Shown piece by piece: positions 35,390 to 44,362 of a stretch of 64,000 bases of DNA. A model generated the notes under the pieces. The model saw only the letters and a program-made list of their open reading frames with translations. It was not told the origin of the DNA and ran no database searches. The DNA lies in assembly GCF_042433895.1 (NCBI RefSeq), contig NZ_JBHLUA010000007.1, positions 61,925 to 125,924 on the forward strand, read 5' to 3'. This DNA comes from Mesonia maritima (lineage in GTDB: Bacteria > Bacteroidota > Bacteroidia > Flavobacteriales > Flavobacteriaceae). Position 1 is the stretch's first letter. Every line of letters begins with the position of its first letter. The translations under genes and the position numbers were made by a program.

Positions 35390-36460
35390 TTACACTTCAA
35401 CAGCATAACGCCATCCAAATGGATCTTCAGCTCTGTTATACTGAATATCTTGCAGCATTTTTTTAAATTTCATGCTATAAGGATTTTCAACTTCTGGTAA
35501 TTCATGATAATTATCTTGAAATTCAAATCCTGAAACTTGTGCTACCGTAGCCGCTGTTCCAGTTCCAAATATTTCTTTTAACGAGCCATTTTCAGCAGCT
35601 TCAACAATTTCTTTTACTGTTACGCGTCTTACTTCAACTTCAATATTTTCTCTTTCCGCAAGTGCAATAATACTTTTACGAGTAACACCGTCTAAAATTC
35701 TATCGTTGGTTGGTGCGGTTACTAATTTATCTCCTATTCTAAAGAAAATATTCATCGTTCCTGCTTCCTCTAAATACTCGTGTGTATTAGCATCTGTCCA
35801 AATTATTTGTTGGTAACCTTTGTCTTTTGCCAGATTGGTTGGGTAAAATTGTGCACCATAATTTCCAGCAGCTTTTGCAAAACCCACTCCGCCATCGGCA
35901 GAACGGCTATATTCTTGTGCAATAGTTACTTTTACCGGAGAAGAATAATATGCTTTTGCCGGGCAACAAATAATTACGAAACGATAACGATTTGATGGTG
36001 AAGCAGAAACACCAGCTTCCGTAGCGATTGCAAATGGACGAATGTAAAGTGAATTTCCATCGCCGCTTTTTATCCATTCTTTATCAAGTTTTAAAAGTGT
36101 TTTTAAGGCACTAAAAAAATATTCCTCAGGAAACTCAGGAATCGCCATTCGTTTAGACGATTTATTAATCCTTTTAAAATTTTCTTCAGGTCTAAAAAGC
36201 CAAACTTTTCCGTCTTTATCTTTAAAGGCTTTCATTCCTTCAAAAACCGCCTGTCCGTAATGAAAAACTTTAGCAGAAGGTTCCATTTGCATCGGTCCGT
36301 ACGGTAGAATTTTAGGAGTTTCCCATTTTCCATCTATAAAATCACAAATCATCATGTGATCTGCATAATATTTTCCAAAAGTCAAATTATCAAAATCTAC
36401 TTTTCCAATAGTAGAAGAAGTAGCTTTGGTAATTTCCAGGCTAGTATTTTCAGGCTTCAT
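35390..36460 (-). CDS. ilvE: Branched-chain amino acid aminotransferase
   Basis: The product has 356 residues, the normal length of the long (fold type IV) BCAT. Visible signatures are YGQAVFEGMKAF near residues 69-80, RPEENFKRINKSSKRM, the PLP lysine within GVGFAKAAGNYGAQF near residues 195-209, EEAGTMNIFF, and the GVTRKSIIALAERE segment. It transfers the amino group between glutamate and Leu/Ile/Val keto acids. It is monocistronic, with a good promoter at 36482-36510 on the minus strand and a shared terminator. Confidence 0.94.
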   Translation of the reverse strand: MKPENTSLEITKATSSTIGKVDFDNLTFGKYYADHMMICDFIDGKWETPKILPYGPMQMEPSAKVFHYGQAVFEGMKAFKDKDGKVWLFRPEENFKRINKSSKRMAIPEFPEEYFFSALKTLLKLDKEWIKSGDGNSLYIRPFAIATEAGVSASPSNRYRFVIICCPAKAYYSSPVKVTIAQEYSRSADGGVGFAKAAGNYGAQFYPTNLAKDKGYQQIIWTDANTHEYLEEAGTMNIFFRIGDKLVTAPTNDRILDGVTRKSIIALAERENIEVEVRRVTVKEIVEAAENGSLKEIFGTGTAATVAQVSGFEFQDNYHELPEVENPYSMKFKKMLQDIQYNRAEDPFGWRYAVEV

Positions 36461-36481
36461 TCGATATTTTTTAAATTTCTA

Positions 36482-36510
36482 CAAAAGTATTAAATTAATC
36501 ATAGTTCAAA
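36482..36510 (-). promoter_or_regulatory. Bacteroidota promoter of ilvE
   Basis: On the minus strand TTTG (36510-36507) and TACTTTTG (36489-36482) are 17 bp apart, and the -7 element lies 21 bp before the ATG at 36460. This is one of the best promoter matches in the window. Confidence 0.65.
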
Positions 36511-36564
36511 GATTAATGTATTTTTTAATTTTGTTATCTTCAAGATTAATTTAATAAAGAGATT

Positions 36565-37098
36565 ATGAAAAAGATTTTAATCGTGTTGAGTGCGATAACA
36601 ATTATAGCTTGTAAAAATAGTGAAAATTCAGAGAAAAAACCTGCTGAAGAGCAAACTAATCAGGAATTAGCTCAAAATGAGAGTGAGGAATACTTAAAAA
36701 GAGGTGAAGAATTCTCTACAGAAAATGTACTTAGCGCTGAAGAAATGAAAGCTGAATTTGACGCTATGAAACCGGGCGACACTATTTCAGTAAAATTTAA
36801 ATCTGAAGTTGAAAAAGTTTGTAAGAAAAAAGGATGTTGGATGACCTTAAAACTAGACGATTCGCTAACTTCATTCGTGAAATTTAAAGATTACGCTTTT
36901 TTCGTTCCTTTAAATGCTGAAAACAGCGAAACAATTGTAAAAGGAAAAGCTTATATAACAGAAACTCCGGTAGAAGAATTACGCCATTTCGCGAAAGATG
37001 CCGGGAAAAGTGAAGCCGAAATCGCAGCGATTACAACTCCAAAACGTGAATATGCTTTTATGGCAAATGGTGTATTGATGAAAAATAAAAATGAATAA
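36565..37098 (+). CDS. DUF4920 lipoprotein
   Basis: The product has 177 residues with a lipobox ending at Cys16 (IIAC). An acidic, low-complexity linker (about 18-50) precedes the DUF4920 domain, which has the characteristic VEKVCKKKGCWMTLKL near residues 91-106 and a C-terminal AFMANGVLMK. The paired cysteines in CKKKGC may bind a metal or be redox-active; family function is unknown. The end overlaps the start of the haem lipoprotein gene by 8 bp. Confidence 0.87.
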   Translation: MKKILIVLSAITIIACKNSENSEKKPAEEQTNQELAQNESEEYLKRGEEFSTENVLSAEEMKAEFDAMKPGDTISVKFKSEVEKVCKKKGCWMTLKLDDSLTSFVKFKDYAFFVPLNAENSETIVKGKAYITETPVEELRHFAKDAGKSEAEIAAITTPKREYAFMANGVLMKNKNE

Positions 37099-37522
37099 AA
37101 AACTATTATTCATCTTCGGCTTTATCTTGCTAACAAGTTGCAAGAATAAGTCGGGAGAAAAAATTATAAATACAGAGAAGAGTTTCCAAATGTACGAGCT
37201 TTCAGAAATGGCAGCTTATATGGAAAATCTCTATAAGCAACATGCTATTTTAAAAGACAAGATTGAAAAAGGTAACGCGATAGATTCGTTACCTTTTTCA
37301 TTTCAACCTTTTTATGAAGCTGAATTTACCGATCCGCGAGATAATGATGAAGAATTTAAACGATTTGCACTTTTGTTTGAAAGTACAGCGAAACAAATTA
37401 CGAAAGATTCGCTAGCTGTAAGAAAAAATTACAACAATACGATTGATGTTTGTATAAGCTGCCATCAACAAAAATGTCGCGGACCAATTTCTCGGATAAA
37501 AAAATTATATATAAACCAATGA
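37091..37522 (+). CDS. Small lipoprotein with one C-terminal c-type haem motif
   Basis: The product has 143 residues with a lipobox ending at Cys17 (LLTSC). A mostly helical body (YELSEMAAYMENLYKQHAILK ...) is followed by a single CISCH motif at residues 121-125 and a basic tail. This resembles a helical cytochrome c' or c-556 type, in which the haem site is near the C-terminus. It would be a lipid-anchored periplasmic electron carrier or sensor. It overlaps both neighbouring genes (8 bp and 4 bp), so three genes are translated from one transcript. Confidence 0.75.
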   Translation: MNKKLLFIFGFILLTSCKNKSGEKIINTEKSFQMYELSEMAAYMENLYKQHAILKDKIEKGNAIDSLPFSFQPFYEAEFTDPRDNDEEFKRFALLFESTAKQITKDSLAVRKNYNNTIDVCISCHQQKCRGPISRIKKLYINQ

Positions 37523-38196
37523 AACGAGAAATAATAATTACCGCCGATGGTTCTTCAACCATTCATATTCCCGATTGGAATGAGCAATATCATTCTAAAC
37601 ACGGCGCAATTCAAGAAGCACAACATGTTTTTATTTCAAAAGGATTGCATTTTCTTTCTGAAAAATATCAGCCAAAGAAAATAAATATTTTAGAAATTGG
37701 TTTCGGGACTGGTTTAAATGCCTTATTAACAGCTATGGAAGCAAACCAAAAAAAAATCAATATAAATTATAAAGGAATTGAAGCTTACCCGATAGCAGAA
37801 AAGGAAATAGAAAATTTAAACTATGGAAAGCAATTATCTACGGAAGCCATTCATTTATTTGAAAAAATTCACAAAGCAGATTGGGAAAAGCAAGTTGAAA
37901 TTACACCCGTGTTTTCTTTAAAAAAAGAAAAATTATTCTTTGAAGAAATTACAGAAACACAAAATTTCAACCTTATTTATTTTGATGCTTTTGGAGCTCG
38001 CGTTCAACCGGAATTATGGGAAAAACCAATTTTTCAGAAAATGTATAATGCCTTAACTGAAAACGGCGTTTTAGTAACTTATTCAGCAAAAGGAAGTGCA
38101 AAAAGAGCGATGCAAGAAGTTGGTTTTACTGTTGAAAAAATTCCGGGTCCGCCGGGAAAACGAGAAATGCTCCGCGCTGAAAAAAATAACTCTTAA
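37519..38196 (+). CDS. mnmD: tRNA 5-methylaminomethyl-2-thiouridine methyltransferase
   Basis: The product has 225 residues from the ATG at 37519, which overlaps the previous stop as ATGA. The frame also continues upstream to 37450, but that part lies inside the haem lipoprotein gene. The SAM-binding motif is LEIGFGTGLNALLT near residues 59-72; the MnmC1/MnmD-type motifs FDAFGARVQPELW and GPPGKREMLRA are intact. It finishes the wobble-uridine modification mnm5U34 in tRNA. It is fused to MnmC in E. coli but stand-alone here, as in many bacteria. Confidence 0.9.
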   Translation: MKREIIITADGSSTIHIPDWNEQYHSKHGAIQEAQHVFISKGLHFLSEKYQPKKINILEIGFGTGLNALLTAMEANQKKININYKGIEAYPIAEKEIENLNYGKQLSTEAIHLFEKIHKADWEKQVEITPVFSLKKEKLFFEEITETQNFNLIYFDAFGARVQPELWEKPIFQKMYNALTENGVLVTYSAKGSAKRAMQEVGFTVEKIPGPPGKREMLRAEKNNS

Positions 38197-38275
38197 CACT
38201 TTATTTCGGCTTTGCTGTTAAAGTCTATTAAACCTTATTTTCAATTTGAAGTGATTACGTAATTTAAACAAAAAA

Positions 38276-39178
38276 ATGAAAGTTCTAATTACAGGAGCTA
38301 CCGGTTTAGTCGGAACCGAAATTGCTAAACAATGTCAAGAAGAAGGAATTTCGGTACATTATCTTACAACCAGTAAAGATAAAATTGAACATAAAAATAA
38401 CTATAAAGGTTTTTATTGGAATCCTAAAAAAGGTGAAGTTGATAAAAATTGTTTAAAGGGAGTTTCTAAAATTATAAACCTAGCTGGATCTTCAATAGCT
38501 AAACGCTGGACGAAAGAGAATAAAAAAGTAATTTTAGAAAGCCGAATTCAATCGCTTCAAACGTTACATAAATTACTTTCCGAAAATAATCACACTATCG
38601 ATCAGCTTGTTTCTGCAAGTGCGATTGGGGTTTATCCAAGTTCGCTTCAACGATTATATGATGAAGAAAGTCCCGAAATAGCAAATAATTTTCTCGGAGA
38701 AGTGGTTACAAAATGGGAAAATGAAGCTGATAAATTTTCTGACTTAGGAATTGAAGTTGCAAAAATTAGAATAGGTATTGTTTTATCTGAACAAGGCGGC
38801 GCATTACCCAAAATATCGAAACCTGTAAAATATTATGTTGGTGCTCCTTTAGGAAGTGGCAAGCAATGGCAATCGTGGATTCATTTAGAAGATTTAGCCG
38901 GAATTTTTATGCACGCGATTCAAAAGAATTTAGAAGGTGTTTATAATGCAGTAGCTCCAAATCCTGTTTCTAATAAAAAACTTACGAGCTGTATCGCATC
39001 AAAAATGGAAAAACCTCTAATTCTTCCTAAAGTTCCGGGATTTATTTTGAAAGTTCTTTTAGGAGATATGGCTGCTATAGTTTTAGACAGTCAAATGGTT
39101 AGCAATAAAAAAATCGAAGCTTCCGGCTACCGCTATAAATTCACTCATATCGATTTAGCCCTTGAAAATTTGGTATAA
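38276..39178 (+). CDS. TIGR01777-family NAD(P)-dependent epimerase/oxidoreductase
   Basis: The product has 300 residues. The extended SDR dinucleotide motif is MKVLITGATGLVGTEIAKQC. The family-typical segments are INLAGSSIAKRW, ESRIQSLQTLHKLL, SASAIGVYPS, a R(I/V)GIVLSEQGGALPK segment and VLLGDMAAIVLDSQMVSNKK. The normal catalytic tyrosine is not clearly placed. Members are often called YfcH-like nucleoside-diphosphate-sugar epimerases; function is unproven. It ends at a bidirectional terminator. Confidence 0.88.
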   Translation: MKVLITGATGLVGTEIAKQCQEEGISVHYLTTSKDKIEHKNNYKGFYWNPKKGEVDKNCLKGVSKIINLAGSSIAKRWTKENKKVILESRIQSLQTLHKLLSENNHTIDQLVSASAIGVYPSSLQRLYDEESPEIANNFLGEVVTKWENEADKFSDLGIEVAKIRIGIVLSEQGGALPKISKPVKYYVGAPLGSGKQWQSWIHLEDLAGIFMHAIQKNLEGVYNAVAPNPVSNKKLTSCIASKMEKPLILPKVPGFILKVLLGDMAAIVLDSQMVSNKKIEASGYRYKFTHIDLALENLV

Positions 39179-39179
39179 A

Positions 39180-39211
39180 AAAAGCGGAAAATAGTACTAT
39201 TTTCCGCTTTT
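39180..39211. terminator. Bidirectional terminator between epimerase and YceI genes
   Basis: A perfect 16-bp palindrome, AAAAGCGGAAAATAGT (39180-39195) with its complement (39196-39211). It overlaps no coding sequence and lies between convergent genes. Confidence 0.85.
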
Positions 39212-39232
39212 GATAATTTATTCAATATGAAA

Positions 39233-39916
39233 TTATGCCTTTTTAGCTAAAATATTTACTTCAAGTTCTATATCATCATTAATTACATTGTCACCTACTA
39301 GGTTATCAAATACAGATTTAGACCCGTAATTTACATCCCATTTAGTACGATCAATTGTAAAAGGTTCGCTCTTGATTTTTACCATTTCATTATCATCTCC
39401 TTTTGTTATCGTAACAGGAACATCAATATTATTGGTCTTCTCTTTTAAGGTAAGGTTTCCACTCATCATCATTTTACCCTCTTTTTCACTAACGCCGGTA
39501 ATTTCAAATTTAGCAGTATTGTATTTTTCTACATTAAAGAAATCACCCTCTTTTCCTTCTACAGTTCCTTTTAAATGTGCTTCAAGATTTTCTTTTTTCT
39601 CACCTTCAAGATCTCTAACATTTATAGAAGACATATCTATTACAAGTGTTCCGCCTTCCAACATTTCGTTATTCATTAAAAACTCTCCCGATTCAAACTG
39701 GATAGTTCCTTCATGTCCGCCACCGGTTAATTTAGCTCCTCTCCAATAAACAATAGATTCATTAGAATCTAATTTATATTCAGATGCTTCAGCACTTGCT
39801 TCTGCAACTTCTTCAGCTTCTTTTGCTTCAGTTTTATTTTTTGCTTCTTCCTTACAAGAGATTGCCATTATTCCAATAGTTGCAAGTAAGAAAAGATTTA
39901 AAATTCCTTTTTTCAT
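39233..39916 (-). CDS. YceI-family lipoprotein
   Basis: The product has 227 residues. The lipobox ends at Cys21 (AISC) and is followed by an acidic, Ala/Glu-rich linker (about 22-48). The rest is the YceI lipocalin-like beta-barrel: YKLDSNESIVYWRGAKLTGG, GTIQFESGEFLM, DFFNVEKYNTAKFEITGV, GNLTLKEKTNNIDVPV and the C-terminal DDIELEVNILAKKA. YceI-like proteins bind isoprenoid or amphipathic lipids in a long hydrophobic channel. It would be lipid-anchored to the inner or outer membrane. Confidence 0.9.
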   Translation of the reverse strand: MKKGILNLFLLATIGIMAISCKEEAKNKTEAKEAEEVAEASAEASEYKLDSNESIVYWRGAKLTGGGHEGTIQFESGEFLMNNEMLEGGTLVIDMSSINVRDLEGEKKENLEAHLKGTVEGKEGDFFNVEKYNTAKFEITGVSEKEGKMMMSGNLTLKEKTNNIDVPVTITKGDDNEMVKIKSEPFTIDRTKWDVNYGSKSVFDNLVGDNVINDDIELEVNILAKKA

Positions 39917-39946
39917 TTTTATGATTATTTAGTTATTATTAAACTT

Positions 39947-39954
39947 CAAATTTA
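39947..39954 (-). promoter_or_regulatory. -7 promoter element of the YceI gene
   Basis: On the minus strand the sequence is TAAATTTG, a match to TAnnTTTG, 31 bp before the ATG at 39916. No clear -33 partner is seen. Confidence 0.4.
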
Positions 39955-40007
39955 AATCATTCGCTAGATGAGTTTCTTAAATAAATATTAAAAAATTAAA
40001 GTGACAT

Positions 40008-40040
40008 TTTGACAATTTTACCTTATTGGCAGTACATTTG
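40008..40040 (+). promoter_or_regulatory. Promoter of the grpE-dnaJ operon
   Basis: TTTG (40008-40011) and TACATTTG (40033-40040) are spaced by 21 bp. The start at 40059 lies 18 bp downstream. A frame start at 40026 would lie upstream of the -7 element and is therefore rejected. No CIRCE or HrcA operator is visible. Confidence 0.55.
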
Positions 40041-40058
40041 CCATTTCAAAATAAAAAT

Positions 40059-40664
40059 ATGTTTCGCATGAGTAAGAATAAAGATACCAATCATAAAGAA
40101 AATGATAAAGAAGCTTTGAAAGATCAAGTTGAACAAACTATTGATGATGCTATAGATGAAGTTGAATCTAAGGAGCAGCAGGAAAACGATAAGGGAGAAA
40201 AAAAGGAAGAACTTTCTGAAGTTGATCAATTAAAAAATGAGGTAGAAAAAGAGAAAGATAAGTTTTTACGCTTATTTGCAGAATTTGAAAATTATAAAAG
40301 AAGAACAAGCAAAGAACGTGTAGAACTTTTTAAAACCGCGGGTCAAGAAGTAATGCAAGCTATGCTGCCGGTTTTAGATGATTTCGATCGAGCCTTAGTT
40401 GAAATTGAAAAATCTGAAGACAAAGAGTTACTTAAAGGAGTAGAGCTTATCAACAATAAACTTCGTGAGACATTAAAAAGCAAAGGTTTAACACCAATGA
40501 ACGTTAAAGAAGGTGATAAGTTTGATGCAGATCTTCACGAAGCAATTACTCAAATTCCTGCCCCAAATAAGAAATTAAAAGGAAAGATTGTTGATGTAGT
40601 AGAACGTGGATATACCTTAGGTGAAAAAATTATCCGATATCCAAAAGTAGTTACCGGAAAATAA
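40059..40664 (+). CDS. grpE: Nucleotide exchange factor GrpE
   Basis: The product has 201 residues from the ATG at 40059 (MFRMSKNK...); the ATG at 40068 is an equally possible start. A charged N-terminal tail and long coiled coil (about 20-95) precede the beta-domain. Family motifs are FLRLFAEFENYKRRTSKERVE near residues 74-94, MLPVLDDFDRAL, and the C-terminal VVERGYTLGEKIIRYPKVVTG. GrpE releases ADP from DnaK. The dnaJ gene starts 38 bp downstream in the same operon; dnaK is not in the window. Confidence 0.93.
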   Translation: MFRMSKNKDTNHKENDKEALKDQVEQTIDDAIDEVESKEQQENDKGEKKEELSEVDQLKNEVEKEKDKFLRLFAEFENYKRRTSKERVELFKTAGQEVMQAMLPVLDDFDRALVEIEKSEDKELLKGVELINNKLRETLKSKGLTPMNVKEGDKFDADLHEAITQIPAPNKKLKGKIVDVVERGYTLGEKIIRYPKVVTGK

Positions 40665-40702
40665 TTCTGGCAATTTAGACACGAAAGAAAAGAAGATTTT
40701 TG

Positions 40703-41824
40703 ATGAAAGAAGATTATTACGAAGTATTAGGTTTAAGTAAAGATGCAAGTGCAGCCGAGATAAAGAAAGCTTATCGGAAAATGGCTATAAAATACCATCC
40801 CGATAAAAATCCCGACGATCCGAAAGCAGAAGAAATGTTTAAAAAATCTGCTGAAGCTTACGAAGTCCTAAGTAATCCTGACAAAAAAGCACGTTATGAC
40901 CAAATGGGTCACGCAGCTTTCGATGGTTCTGGTGGCTTCGGAGGTGGCGGAATGAATATGGATGACATATTCAGTCAATTCGGTGATATTTTTGGTGGAG
41001 CTTTTGGTGGCGGAGGTTTTTCCGGTTTCGGTGGCGGCTTTGGCGGCGGTCAACGACGTGCTAAAGGAAGTAACTTGAGAATTCGCGTAAAACTTAGTTT
41101 AGAAGAAATCGCTAATGGCGTTGAAAAGAAAATAAAAGTTAAGCGAAAAATTCAAGCGCCGGGAACTACCTATAAAACTTGTTCCACCTGTAAAGGAACA
41201 GGGCAAGTTACACGGGTTACCAACACCATTTTAGGTAGAATGCAAACTGCTTCACCTTGTAATGTTTGTGGTGGTTCCGGGCAAATGATTGATAAAAAGC
41301 CAAGCGATGCAGATGCGCAAGGTTTAAAAATTCAAGAAGAAACCGTTTCTATTAAAATTCCACCGGGCGTTGTAGATGGAATGCAATTAAAAGTAGGTGG
41401 GAAAGGAAATGAAGCTCCGGGAAATGGGATTCCGGGAGATTTATTAGTAGCAATTGAAGAAAAACCACACACAGATTTACAGCGAGAAGGCGATAATTTA
41501 CATTACGATTTATACGTAAGTTTTTCTGAAGCAGCTTTAGGAGCTTCCAAAGAAATTCAAACGGTAAGTGGTAAAGTGAGAATTAAAATTGATGCTGGCG
41601 TACAAAGCGGTAAAATTCTTCGCTTACGCGGAAAAGGGATTCCGAGCATAAATGGCTATGGAAGCGGAGATTTATTAGTTCACGTAAATGTTTGGACGCC
41701 AAAAACACTTTCAAAAGAACAAAAAGAATTTTTTGAAAGAATGCAAGATGATGATAATTTTAGACCAAATCCGGAGAAAAGCGATAAATCATTCTTCGAA
41801 AAAGTTAAAGATATGTTTTCATAA
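40703..41824 (+). CDS. dnaJ: Chaperone DnaJ with a single zinc centre
   Basis: The product has 373 residues from the ATG at 40703. The J domain has HPD at residues 32-34. A Gly/Phe-rich linker (about 75-115) follows. The zinc region retains only two of the four CxxCxGxG motifs: C160 (CSTCKGTG) and C186 (CNVCGGSG), which correspond to the second and third. The first is replaced by QAPGTTYK and the fourth by KPSDADAQG, so only one zinc site can form. The C-terminal substrate-binding domains are intact. DnaJ activates DnaK and binds unfolded proteins. Confidence 0.93.
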   Translation: MKEDYYEVLGLSKDASAAEIKKAYRKMAIKYHPDKNPDDPKAEEMFKKSAEAYEVLSNPDKKARYDQMGHAAFDGSGGFGGGGMNMDDIFSQFGDIFGGAFGGGGFSGFGGGFGGGQRRAKGSNLRIRVKLSLEEIANGVEKKIKVKRKIQAPGTTYKTCSTCKGTGQVTRVTNTILGRMQTASPCNVCGGSGQMIDKKPSDADAQGLKIQEETVSIKIPPGVVDGMQLKVGGKGNEAPGNGIPGDLLVAIEEKPHTDLQREGDNLHYDLYVSFSEAALGASKEIQTVSGKVRIKIDAGVQSGKILRLRGKGIPSINGYGSGDLLVHVNVWTPKTLSKEQKEFFERMQDDDNFRPNPEKSDKSFFEKVKDMFS

Positions 41825-41858
41825 TTCATTTTGTTAACAAAATTTTATATATATTTGA

Positions 41859-41896
41859 ATATCACTACGACATTTAGTAGTGATATTTTTCTTTTT
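41859..41896 (+). terminator. Intrinsic terminator after dnaJ
   Basis: ATATCACTAC (41859-41868) pairs perfectly with GTAGTGATAT (41877-41886) and is followed by a T-rich run TTTTCTTTTT. Confidence 0.75.
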
Positions 41897-41979
41897 CATA
41901 GCAATTTTTTTCCCATCCTTAATTTTTCAAATTTTAAGGGTGGGTTTTATTTTTAAGTCAATTGATAAGCTTGAATCCT

Positions 41980-41987
41980 TATATTTG
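41980..41987 (+). promoter_or_regulatory. -7 promoter element of the ABC exporter operon
   Basis: TATATTTG matches TAnnTTTG, 21 bp before the ATG at 42009. A TTG at 41962-41964 is 15 bp upstream of it. Confidence 0.5.
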
Positions 41988-42008
41988 GCTTCGTAAACGA
42001 TAAATAAT

Positions 42009-42938
42009 ATGAATGATCTCTTGGTCGCAGAAGGAGTTTCAAAATCATTTGGCGATTTTACAGCGCTAAATAACTTCTCTCTTAGCATTCCGCAGCAAAG
42101 TATTTTTGGTTTATTAGGACCAAATGGAGCTGGAAAAACCACTTTTATTAGAATTATAAATCAGATTACAATGCCCGATACTGGTCGTGTAATTTTAGAT
42201 GGCGAACCGCTTCAACCCCATCATATTGAATATATTGGTTATTTGCCTGAAGAACGCGGTTTATACAAGTCTATGAAAGTGGGAGAGCAGGTTTTGTATC
42301 TCGCACAATTAAAGGGTTTATCGAAACAAGAAGCAAAAAAACGTCTTCAATATTGGTTTGATAGATTAGAAATTGGCGATTGGTGGAACAAAAAAATTCA
42401 GGAGCTTTCGAAAGGAATGGCGCAAAAAATTCAGTTTATCGTTACGGTTTTACATCGACCTAAATTGTTAATTTTTGATGAGCCTTTTAGTGGGTTCGAT
42501 CCTGTAAATGCCAATTTGATTAAAGATGAGATTTTACAGTTGCGAGAAGACGGTGCCACTATATTATTTTCTACTCACCGGATGGAAAGTGTTGAAGAAT
42601 TGTGCGATTCTATGGCGTTAATTCATAAATCAAACAAGATTTTAGACGGTAAAGTTTCTCAGTTGAAACAACAATTTAAAACGAACGAATATCAAGTTGC
42701 TATAAAAACGAATCAAGAAGATTATTTTTTACAAGAAGTAAAGCAAAAGTTTGATGTTTTGCCGCCTAATTTTCATTCGATTCACGATGATTTACGATTA
42801 AATGTAAAAATTTCAGAAAAACATCAATCTAATGAATTGTTGTCTTTTTTAATGAATCACGGTGAAGTAAACCATTTTGTTGAAGTTATTCCTTCCGTTA
42901 ACGATATTTTTATAAAAACCATTAAAGATCATGCGTAA
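42009..42938 (+). CDS. ABC transporter ATP-binding protein (NatA-like, with DUF4162 C-terminus)
   Basis: The product has 309 residues. Nucleotide-binding motifs are complete: Walker A GPNGAGKTT near residues 37-45, signature LSKGMAQKIQF (variant of LSGGQ), Walker B LLIFDEPFSG, and the switch histidine in FSTHRM. The C-terminal about 90 residues form the DUF4162-type extension seen in exporter ATPases. It overlaps the permease gene by 8 bp, so the two make a single exporter. The NatAB type exports sodium, but drug or lipid export is also possible. Confidence 0.92.
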   Translation: MNDLLVAEGVSKSFGDFTALNNFSLSIPQQSIFGLLGPNGAGKTTFIRIINQITMPDTGRVILDGEPLQPHHIEYIGYLPEERGLYKSMKVGEQVLYLAQLKGLSKQEAKKRLQYWFDRLEIGDWWNKKIQELSKGMAQKIQFIVTVLHRPKLLIFDEPFSGFDPVNANLIKDEILQLREDGATILFSTHRMESVEELCDSMALIHKSNKILDGKVSQLKQQFKTNEYQVAIKTNQEDYFLQEVKQKFDVLPPNFHSIHDDLRLNVKISEKHQSNELLSFLMNHGEVNHFVEVIPSVNDIFIKTIKDHA

Positions 42939-44226
42939 CCTAAAATTAATCATCAGAAGAGAATATCTGGCAAGAGTAAGAAATAAAACTTTTGTGGTCA
43001 TGACATTTCTTAGTCCGATTATTATGGTCGGTATGATCGCGTTAATTGCCTATTTAAGCAGTTTAAATAACGATGAAAAAAGAATTGTAGGTATTCACGA
43101 TCAAGCTAATTTATTTGCTGATGAATTTACCGATGATGATGAGGTAACTTATTTAAATTTTTCTGAACTTCCGTTAGAACAAGCTATCGATTCCGTAGAT
43201 AAAAAAGAATATTACGGATTGCTTTTCATTCCTGAAAATTCTGATAGAACTTACCTTGCTAATCATATAGAGTTTTTTTCGAAAGATGCACCAAGCAATT
43301 CCTATATCTCGGGAATTGAACAAAAAATAGCCAATAAACTTACGAATCGTAATTTAGTTGAAAACGGCGTAGATCTAACAAAATTAGCCGATTCAAAAAC
43401 AAAAGTTGCTTTACAAATTGAAACATTTTCCGGAGAACAAACTTCGAAAATGGCAACTTACATAAAAATGTTTTTTGGTGGCGCTGCCGGTTATTTATTA
43501 ATGATGTTTATCATTATTTACGGAAATATGGTAATGCGCAGTGTTATTGAAGAAAAAACCAACCGAATTATTGAGATTATTATTTCTTCAGTTAAACCTA
43601 TGCATTTAATGCTCGGGAAAATTTTAGGAACCAGTTTTGCCGGAATCACTCAATTTTTAATTTGGATATTTTTAGGCGGAATTCTACTAGTTGGCGTAAG
43701 TGCATTTTTGGGATTAGAAGTACAACCGCCAGAAGTTTCACAACAAGCAATGGAACAAGCTTCAAATGGGGAAATTCAGAAAATAATTACTGATATTGTA
43801 AGCCTTCCGCTTTTAAAATTGATTATCTGTTTCTTATTTTATTTTATTGGGGGTTACTTTTTATACAGTTCAATTTACGCTGCAATTGGTGCGGCGGTAG
43901 ATAGCGAAACCGATACGCAACAATTCATGTTTCCTATAATTATTCCGCTTATGTTGGGAATTTATGTCGGGTTCTTTTCTGTGATCGAAAATCCTCACGG
44001 AATTGTCTCTACTATTTTTTCTTTCATTCCATTAACTTCACCGGTGGTGATGCTTATGAGAATTCCGTTTGGCGTTCCATTATGGGAAATTTTACTTTCA
44101 ATGTTAACCTTGGTAATTTCAATATTTTTAGTAACGCTAATCGCAGCTAAAATTTACCGCGTAGGAATTTTAATGTACGGTAAAAAACCAACGTATAAGG
44201 AAATGTATAAATGGTTGAAATATTAA
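42931..44226 (+). CDS. ABC-2 type permease (NatB-like)
   Basis: The product has 431 residues. One N-terminal transmembrane helix (about 22-43) is followed by a large extracytoplasmic domain (about 45-180) and five more helices, the ABC2_membrane_3 topology. The RREYLARVRNKTFVVMTFLSP start and VIEEKTNRIIEIIISSVKPMHLMLGKILG segments are diagnostic of the NatB-type family. It pairs with the overlapping ATPase gene. No substrate is apparent from the context. Confidence 0.9.
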   Translation: MRNLKLIIRREYLARVRNKTFVVMTFLSPIIMVGMIALIAYLSSLNNDEKRIVGIHDQANLFADEFTDDDEVTYLNFSELPLEQAIDSVDKKEYYGLLFIPENSDRTYLANHIEFFSKDAPSNSYISGIEQKIANKLTNRNLVENGVDLTKLADSKTKVALQIETFSGEQTSKMATYIKMFFGGAAGYLLMMFIIIYGNMVMRSVIEEKTNRIIEIIISSVKPMHLMLGKILGTSFAGITQFLIWIFLGGILLVGVSAFLGLEVQPPEVSQQAMEQASNGEIQKIITDIVSLPLLKLIICFLFYFIGGYFLYSSIYAAIGAAVDSETDTQQFMFPIIIPLMLGIYVGFFSVIENPHGIVSTIFSFIPLTSPVVMLMRIPFGVPLWEILLSMLTLVISIFLVTLIAAKIYRVGILMYGKKPTYKEMYKWLKY

Positions 44227-44362
44227 GATGGTTTAACAGTTTTAACGAAAATTTATCTTATATTTTTACTGAAACCCAAAGAAAAGTTAATTGTAAAGGT
44301 AGTCTATTCCAAAATAGTATCTTTCTATTTTAAAGCTAACTTAACCAATTAGAAGTTTTTAT

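Noticed and set aside
39372..39749. Plus-strand frame of 125 codons inside the YceI gene
   Set aside because: It is fully antisense to a well-supported lipoprotein gene and rich in Ser, Pro and Phe, as expected for a shadow.
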